A DNA stretch of 64,000 bases, taken from assembly GCA_004154925.1 (NCBI GenBank), contig QJNS01000328.1, positions 1-64,000 on the forward strand. The letters are read 5' to 3'. Shown one piece after another: positions 57,800 through 64,000 of this stretch (its first letter is position 1; every line of letters begins with the position of its first letter). The position numbers and the translations under genes were made by a program. This DNA comes from Monosporascus cannonballus (taxonomy: Eukaryota; Ascomycota; Sordariomycetes; Xylariales). The notes beneath the pieces are model-generated. The model was not told the DNA's origin. It saw only the letters and a program-made list of their open reading frames with translations, and made no database searches.

Positions 57800-59525
57800 C
57801 GTATTGAGAGTGTTGTGCAAGAAGGGTTATTTAGAAGTAGCGATCTGGGGAATGTCCGGTGCTTGGGATGAGCGTCCTGGTTGAGCAATTTCGTGCATTT
57901 AGAAATGCGGACAGCGAGCGACGAGAAATATATATATGCGCGAGAACAGAAGTTCAACATAGCACCCGCGGCATCCTGAGCTTCCCCAGCCCCTTTCCAC
58001 TAGTCCCAAACAGCTCGCGACGAGGCAGACTCCGTTTCAAGCGCAGCTCCCTGTTAGGACTCTCGTAACTCTGCCAATCACGCAATTGCCGAGAGACGGA
58101 ATGCAGCTGGAGCGAAATTTCCTGTTGGAACCTGGAAAGCAAAGCCTCAATCCCTCCTTCCGTCCCTCGTACCTTTATCAATCACGTAGCTCTCGAAAAA
58201 GACAGAACGCAGCGAACAAGGTAGCAATCATGGATCTCACCGCAGATCACGCCTCCTGGTCTGCGACATATGATCCGCGGACTATCCGGAGGTTGGTTGA
58301 AATGGGACGATCCGTTGCGACCTCGTACATCGCTTCGCCTCCTCTCCTTGTAACAGCAGTCTAGGCACTGCCAATAGGAACCCAAGATTCTACCGGGCTG
58401 CCTCTCACGGCCATCGTCTCAGCCCATCGGCTCTCCCGGCAGCCTATGTCTGCCTAGCCTAGCGCCGCATGAATGAGGCACGAATCGTAAGTGTGCGGGG
58501 ATGTGAATCCGTCTGCAGTATGCCTCATGGGTCACCAACAGCGCGTAAGAGAGGCCACGTCATCCTGCAATCCCTCTCCTCCTTCTGCCCTCCCCTCGTC
58601 CAGTGCCTCCCGTTGCCCCTGCCGTACGAAGGTCCCCCCCTCCCCGGAACTCAACCCCATTGGACAACTTTGCCATGTCCTCATTTCATCTTCCCTGCCC
58701 CCTGCAGCTTGGGCTCGGTCCTCCCGTAAGTGATAGCATATCCGAGATCAACAGCAGTCGGTTCAGGCTCTCTCGCCAGCCCAACGTCCCCACCTGTCCT
58801 GTTACACCTGCAGTATCACAGAGAACAGCGCTGTAATCGGTCCGACCATGACCAAGAGGATCCAGCTCGTGCGGAGACGCCTAGCACAGCCATGCCAAGG
58901 ACAGGTGTCTCCGGTGTTTCCGCGTTGACGTAATTACCCCTTACGCCTGCGGCATTTTGTGAGTGGCCAGGATAGGAAGGTATGAGATTGTGCCCACAGC
59001 CACCGAGGCAGACATGGAGCGCCGGGCTTCAGAGGCTATTGCAGCGGGCAGGGGGTTGAGTTGTCGGGGCTCGTCGCGAGTAGGCTTGTACACTATGTGA
59101 AAGGAGGCGGTATTGTAGTTGATGAAGGTCGTCGGGTCAAGGCGAACAAAGCCCAGGGCGAGAGAGTCGGGGGAGCGATGACAAGGACCGACGGATGGAC
59201 TGGGTGGGCAACGGTTGGCATTGCTGCCGAATGGAACAGGCGAAACGGGAAAGGTGACGCACAAGAGAGGCGGAACGCGCAAAAAACGAAGGAAAACGGC
59301 TGGGAGGGAGGAAGCTAAGGAAAGGTGGAAGAACGTTTGCCGAAATGAGACTGAGGGCCACGGTGGTGGTCGCAATCGCTGGCGAAAATGAAGAGAAAAA
59401 GTTAAAAGTACAAAAAGGGGACGTCAGGAAACGGGCCATCTATTTATGTTGCGACGTGTGGTCTGCGGCGCGCTATGCCCGATTTGGACTGCCGCCAAAC
59501 CCGGAGGGGGCAGCAGCGCATCCGC
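57800..59525. other. GC-normal stretch without a supported gene
   Basis: Many overlapping frames of 60-145 codons occur on both strands (for example minus 58941-59375), all with low-complexity Ser/Pro/Arg composition and no domain. It includes the SANT gene's promoter. A spliced gene or non-coding RNA cannot be excluded. Confidence 0.4.
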
Positions 59526-61686
59526 GTTTACGATTAAAATATTTATAAAACGATAATTAAAATACGTAACACAAATAGCGAATTTTTATTTCTTTATTAT
59601 TTATAAAAAGGATTTTAAAAAGGGCAAACTCAACGGCTTAAGTAAGTAACTAAAGTTTTACGAAATGTTTATTTAAATTAATTATATAATTTTTAATATT
59701 ACTTTAGAAAAATACTTATATTTACGACAAATTACGACGATACGAGCCACATTATACGATAAATATAAGGAAATCAAAAAAAATAATAATAATTTGCTGA
59801 AAAACAAAAAAGTCAAAAAGATTATAAGTTTTTAAAACATATTAAATAAACTTAATACGTTAAATATATAAACATTATTTACACAAATAATCAAGAATTT
59901 AGAACGCATTAAAACAACTTCAATACATATAGTTTTTTCTTAAAATAAAAATAATAATTTAAAGAACATAACGAAAATATAATTTTTGTAATAAAACTGA
60001 TATATAAGGATATAAACCTTATGGAAAATGATAATTAATACCTGTTTTAAAAAAAACTATAAGATTCGATTATTATTGAATTGGAGTAGGGGGGAGAATT
60101 GGTCTTGATTAGTGCGGATGATCATTTTATGTCACGATACAGAATGGGATTGTCGAAATGAAGAACTCAATCCGATTATATTGCTGGTGTTGAACCTCGA
60201 TAACTGAAATGACAGAAAACATGCTAAGTGGTAATGGTGGCTGGTGATGCCTGGAGGTTGAACCTATGGCGAAAATGAACTTCTTAATATACATGCGAGA
60301 CCCGGGCTTTTTGATCAGCCGAGCCTGATCATGGGTGTAACACCCCGCCCCACTTCACTATTACATTTAAACGTTTGCAAATTCTTTTTAAATTTTTTAA
60401 TTAAAATAGCGAATCCGGCAGTTAAGTGCGTTTCTAACCGCGAAATATAAGTTGTTATATTAAAATAGTTTTTACTAATAAATCTGCTTTAAGATAACAA
60501 AATAAAAATATTTACGCTTTTTTTCTTAAACCCTTTCAACGAAAGATTTACGTTAAAAATTAGTAATATTCCCAATTCGAAAAATAATTTATATAATAAC
60601 GTAATAAAAATGCTAGAATTTATAATTTTGGCACTCAAATTGTTGTCGTAATATATAATCGAAAACTCAGCTCTTAATTCTTCTAGTCTTATAATAAATT
60701 TATTAAGCGAATTATTTCGAACAAAATTAATAAACTTCTTTTATCTTTAATTTAATACGAAACGTTTTATTTTAACGCTTAGAAAATCCTTTGCTGCAAA
60801 CAGACCGCTAATTTCCTAAAAGTTATACCCCTTTATCTAAATTTAAGTAGTAAACTAGATTCGGTAGTGCTAATTAGGCTTTATATAACGTATTTCGACT
60901 AGGCGTAAGACTTTACAATACTTTTCGCGCATTATCGTAATAATGTTTGATTAAAAAAACGAGTTAATCTCTTAATTCTACAAGTAAATTCTAAATCGTG
61001 GTATTTTTACATAATTACAGTAATTTAAGCTTTTTTTAAAATATAGCTTTTTATCACTACGTTAATCTATATTTAAAAATCAATATATCTAACGTCGATT
61101 TTAGAAATGTCTCGTAACATTTTCTTGATATCTTTTATAAAAAGCTTAAAAGTTAGTTACATTATTTTTTCAAATTTATACTTTATAATTTTTTAAAAGT
61201 TTCGAACGTAAAACTACGTTGTTCCATTTTAACATAGAAATTCTGCTATACATTAAAGCTTTTATATATTTTCTCTTCTGTTAAGCGTTAGCTTTCGTAA
61301 TTTATTTCTCGACCATCATAGATTTTTAAAAGCTCGTAAGGCTATTAATATCAGATATTTCGACGTCGATAAGGTGTTATATTTTACAAAAAAAAAACTT
61401 AAAATGCAAGAAAAGAAACTAGTTAAGGTAATTAAAGCGATTTTTAAGAATTACATTTTTAGAACTAGGATTATCCGATATATTAAGAGATAATAACATA
61501 TTTTATTAGTAGATAAAAAGTTACGATTAGCTTAATCGTAACTATCTTACGCAACTAAAACATCAGGCTTATAACTGTCATAACTAAGCTAGTCGCGAAA
61601 GAAGATTATATAAAGTATAGAAAGCGTATATTTTTCATAGATGATCTGCAATTTAGAAAGTAATGGCTATAAAGCTCTATATACAG
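59526..61686. other. Second AT-rich, RIP-like block
   Basis: Composition turns abruptly AT-rich, with stops in all frames. A GC-normal island sits inside at about 60080-60357. The island's outer ends are loosely inverted (TGGAGTAGGGGGG versus the complement of CCCCGCCCCACTTCA), suggesting an insertion, but no target duplication was found. No gene is readable. Confidence 0.75.
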
Positions 61687-61946
61687 TGTGGGAGCCCCGG
61701 AACAACGTTGTTACGGAGTGCCTACAGTTCTCAGAGGCTTGATGGCTAAGCAAATGACCCCTATTCTGCGACACCCCAGATAACTGGACAAGTTCTTAGA
61801 AGACCTGGATTATATAATCCAGCTGCCGTAATAGCGTGGATGGGCACGTGAGCGGACCCAAATGTATTTGGATACTGATACCTCCGTAACCTTGGAATGC
61901 AACGGTTCTGGGAGGCGTGGTTTGCCTAGTAAGGCACATCTCCCAC
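61687..61946. mobile_element. LTR-like element with TGTGGGAG / CTCCCACA ends
   Basis: The 260-bp GC-normal segment begins TGTGGGAGCCCCGG and ends CACATCTCCCACA, so the outer eight bases are perfect inverted repeats with TG...CA ends. The flanking five bases do not match, so it may be half of a rearranged element. A solo LTR is the most likely reading. Confidence 0.55.
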
Positions 61947-62256
61947 ATTAAATACAATCATCATTACTTCCGTTTAACACTTCGCATTCATAAAGATCGT
62001 AGTAATATTATAATACAGCCTTAACGACGGTGATGCATAATGATAATAATTAAATACAAAGTACCGAATCGAAGTTTGTAACTAACAGCTTCATGATCCT
62101 CAATGGAATAGATACCCTATATTCACTGCGTTCGCCTCTACTAAACTGTGTGAAACATGGCTATGCCAATAAGAAGTGGGTAAGCTAACTTCGGACACTC
62201 TCATCTCGAGTAAGTAATGAATTGAAGTAGACCATTCCTATCCAATCTCAATCCCA
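61947..62256. other. Intergenic, 3' flank of the permease gene
   Basis: About 310 bases with mixed composition and no recognisable feature. Confidence 0.5.
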
Positions 62257-64000
62257 TTAATGGCCCACACTTTCAATCACAGGCTGAATGACACCGGTTG
62301 GCCTCTCGATGATTGGCCCCCTGTATACCTTCCTCGCCCAGAAAACGTAATATAACGTGCTGAAGATGAGAACCACCACGAAAACCAGCACAGCCCAGTT
62401 CATGTTCTCAGGGGCCACATCTCTGTGCGACGGCCAGAAGCTGAAGAAAAAGATGAACGATAAGTAGGCGCAGGAAGAGACATTGTTAGCAACCCCGAAC
62501 AAGCCTCGCAAACGCCATGGGCCCCATGTAATGCTCTTTCCTACCGTGTTGGTCAGCTCGTCGTTCGCATCAAGCGGCCGGATTCCGCCAGTGATTCGGC
62601 GGTAAAGCAAAAGTGTTGCTGCAAACAGGTAAGACCCGAACAAGCCAGCAATTGAAATCGAAATAACTCCGTTGAATGCAGTTTCGTTTCCTATGTTAAC
62701 AATCGATAGGATAATGGCGACGACGGTGCTGGTAAGGACCGCATAGCGAGGAATCTTTGTCCGGGGGCTAACCCGTCTGAGAATATTCCATCCAGGAAGG
62801 CCGCGGTCGCGCGCGAACGCCCAGTAAACTCGTGATGTCGATGCGAGACAACCAGTTGTGGCACTGAACGCCATGACAATAATGATGGATGCCATTACTG
62901 CAGCTCCAGCCCTTGACCCAGCTGCCCGGCGAAAAATGGCCATAAAGGGGTAGTGCGGGTTTTCTGCTAATGCTTCATCTATGTCGCCCAAGCAGAACAG
63001 TGTTGCAATCAGCATAGCGAATCCTAGGATTCCATTGATGGTCAGAGCTGTGATAAGTGATCGAGGTACTACGAGAGCAGCGTTGCGGATCTCTTCAGAC
63101 ATCTGACTAGTTAGCTCAACATGACAGGATATGACGTTGCGGATTGATGCTCTTACATGAATAGCAGCGTCAGCCCCAAGAAAGGCAAATACGCTACCAT
63201 GCAATCCGATAACCATCGATAGTCCTTGAGACTGCCATCCCCCAAGGTTCAACCAGTGATCGAATACGTTACTAGGGGTTGCGTGTTCGCTTTCAAGTAA
63301 AGTCAGGGGAAATATGACGGCGAAAAAGCCAAGAATATGTAGGACGAGAATGAAGCCTTCGAACTTGGCAAGAAGAGATCCCAGGGCGGTATTGATGCCG
63401 TAGCTGAGTAAAATGACCGCCCAGAACAAAAGCGTCCCATGCCAGTTTTGCATATTCTCAGCATAAGTCGGATGCGTAAGCAAGATAACGCCCTGGATCA
63501 TAGTGCCCGTGACGAGGCCCCCGGATGCAACTAATGCTTGCCAACCCGTAATTTCTAGCCAGCCAACGATATATCCAAACACGTTGCGGGCAGAGGGTGG
63601 CGCAAGCATGGACACCCAATGATACTGGCCACCAGAAGTAGGCGCCATGGAAACGAGTTCGGAGAGCGTTACGAAGACGGACAGCGTACCGAACCAGATG
63701 ATAAGGAATCCGTAAATAATTCCGGAAGGGCCACCGCTGTCAAGGTCAGTGGTCGATCATTGCGTGGGTGAGAAAGTACGCACTTCTCTAATCCCGCGAG
63801 GAAGGTACTGTCTTGTCGTTAATCGTAGCGCTCTCATGGGCATGGTGATTTCACATACATCATCGATCCCTCCCAAGTGATAAGAACAGAGCAGCTGAAC
63901 CCTACAATAGTTAAGAAGCCAAAATTCCTCTTCAACACAGGTGTCTTGCCGATACGGGCCAACTGGGCATCATCGCTGGAAGTCGGCCCAGAGATTACCG
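62257..64000 (-). CDS. Amino-acid/choline-type permease (APC family), 5' end outside window
   Basis: The model is complement(join(62257..63102, 63157..63736, 63784..63807, 63859..>64000)). It encodes a multi-spanning plasma-membrane transporter of the amino acid-polyamine-organocation superfamily, close to fungal GABA and choline permeases. Seen: the N-terminal GFLTIVGFSCSVLITWEG segment, GLENGGPSGIIYGF (loop after TM1), MAPTSGGQYHWV, ADAAIHMSEEIRNAA after splicing, and about ten further hydrophobic spans. A 24-nt exon (63784-63807) is needed to restore GLENGGP. A 54-nt intron (63103-63156) has GTAAGA, GCTAAC and a CAG end but is a multiple of three without stops. The gene looks intact and RIP-free; its extreme N-terminus is missing. 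Confidence 0.87.

Noticed and set aside
58469..59439. Possible genes in overlapping frames at 58-59.4 kb
   Set aside because: Frames on both strands are Pro/Ser/Arg low-complexity, overlap each other and have no domain or coherent splicing.
60080..60357. Solo LTR in the second AT-rich block (TGTAACACCCC start at 60338)
   Set aside because: No matching target duplication could be found for any choice of ends, so only a GC-normal island is reported.

Overview
The window comes from the nuclear genome of a filamentous ascomycete (Pezizomycotina). The evidence is short GT-AG introns of about 47-100 nt, fungal-only gene families (DUF3435 recombinase, PNP-NACHT-WD40 NLR, REase-kinase fusion) and large AT-rich, TpA-rich tracts broken by stops, the footprint of repeat-induced point mutation (RIP). 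I cannot name the species.

Layout. (1) Positions 1-23155 are an AT-rich, RIP-degraded desert. A Ty3/Gypsy reverse transcriptase can still be read in it around 22.3-22.8 kb. Seven short, GC-normal solo LTRs lie in it, each with a perfect 5-bp target duplication, and the 3' end of another LTR copy sits at the left edge. (2) At 23.2 kb the composition changes sharply and an intact five-exon DUF3435 tyrosine recombinase (784 aa) follows. (3) A complete hAT transposon (26348-30090; matching ends, perfect 8-bp target duplication, uninterrupted 838-aa transposase) sits just downstream and splits a small ORF. (4) From 30.6 to 49.5 kb is a repeat-littered accessory region. It holds a C2H2 protein, three damaged hypothetical genes, an intact gene joining a PD-(D/E)XK-like segment to a protein kinase domain, several small genes including a MADS-like one, five tandem-repeat arrays and hAT-derived fragments. 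(5) At 50.2-54.4 kb lies a PNP-NACHT-WD40 NLR whose WD40 repeats are almost identical and contain an assembly gap. A Fot1/pogo-type MITE (54419-55255) is inserted exactly at its stop codon. (6) A SANT/Myb-like gene (56.2-57.8 kb) follows, then a second AT-rich block (59.5-61.7 kb), then the 3' part of an amino-acid/choline-type permease that runs off the right edge.

Interpretation. A DUF3435 recombinase at the border of an AT-rich block, reading into accessory DNA with an NLR, is the arrangement expected of a Starship-type giant mobile element. No element ends were identified, so this remains a hypothesis. The combination of RIP relics, RIP-type point changes in nearby genes, unmutated young insertions and tandem arrays marks a fast-evolving compartment. 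The permease, and possibly the SANT gene, look like ordinary chromosomal genes.
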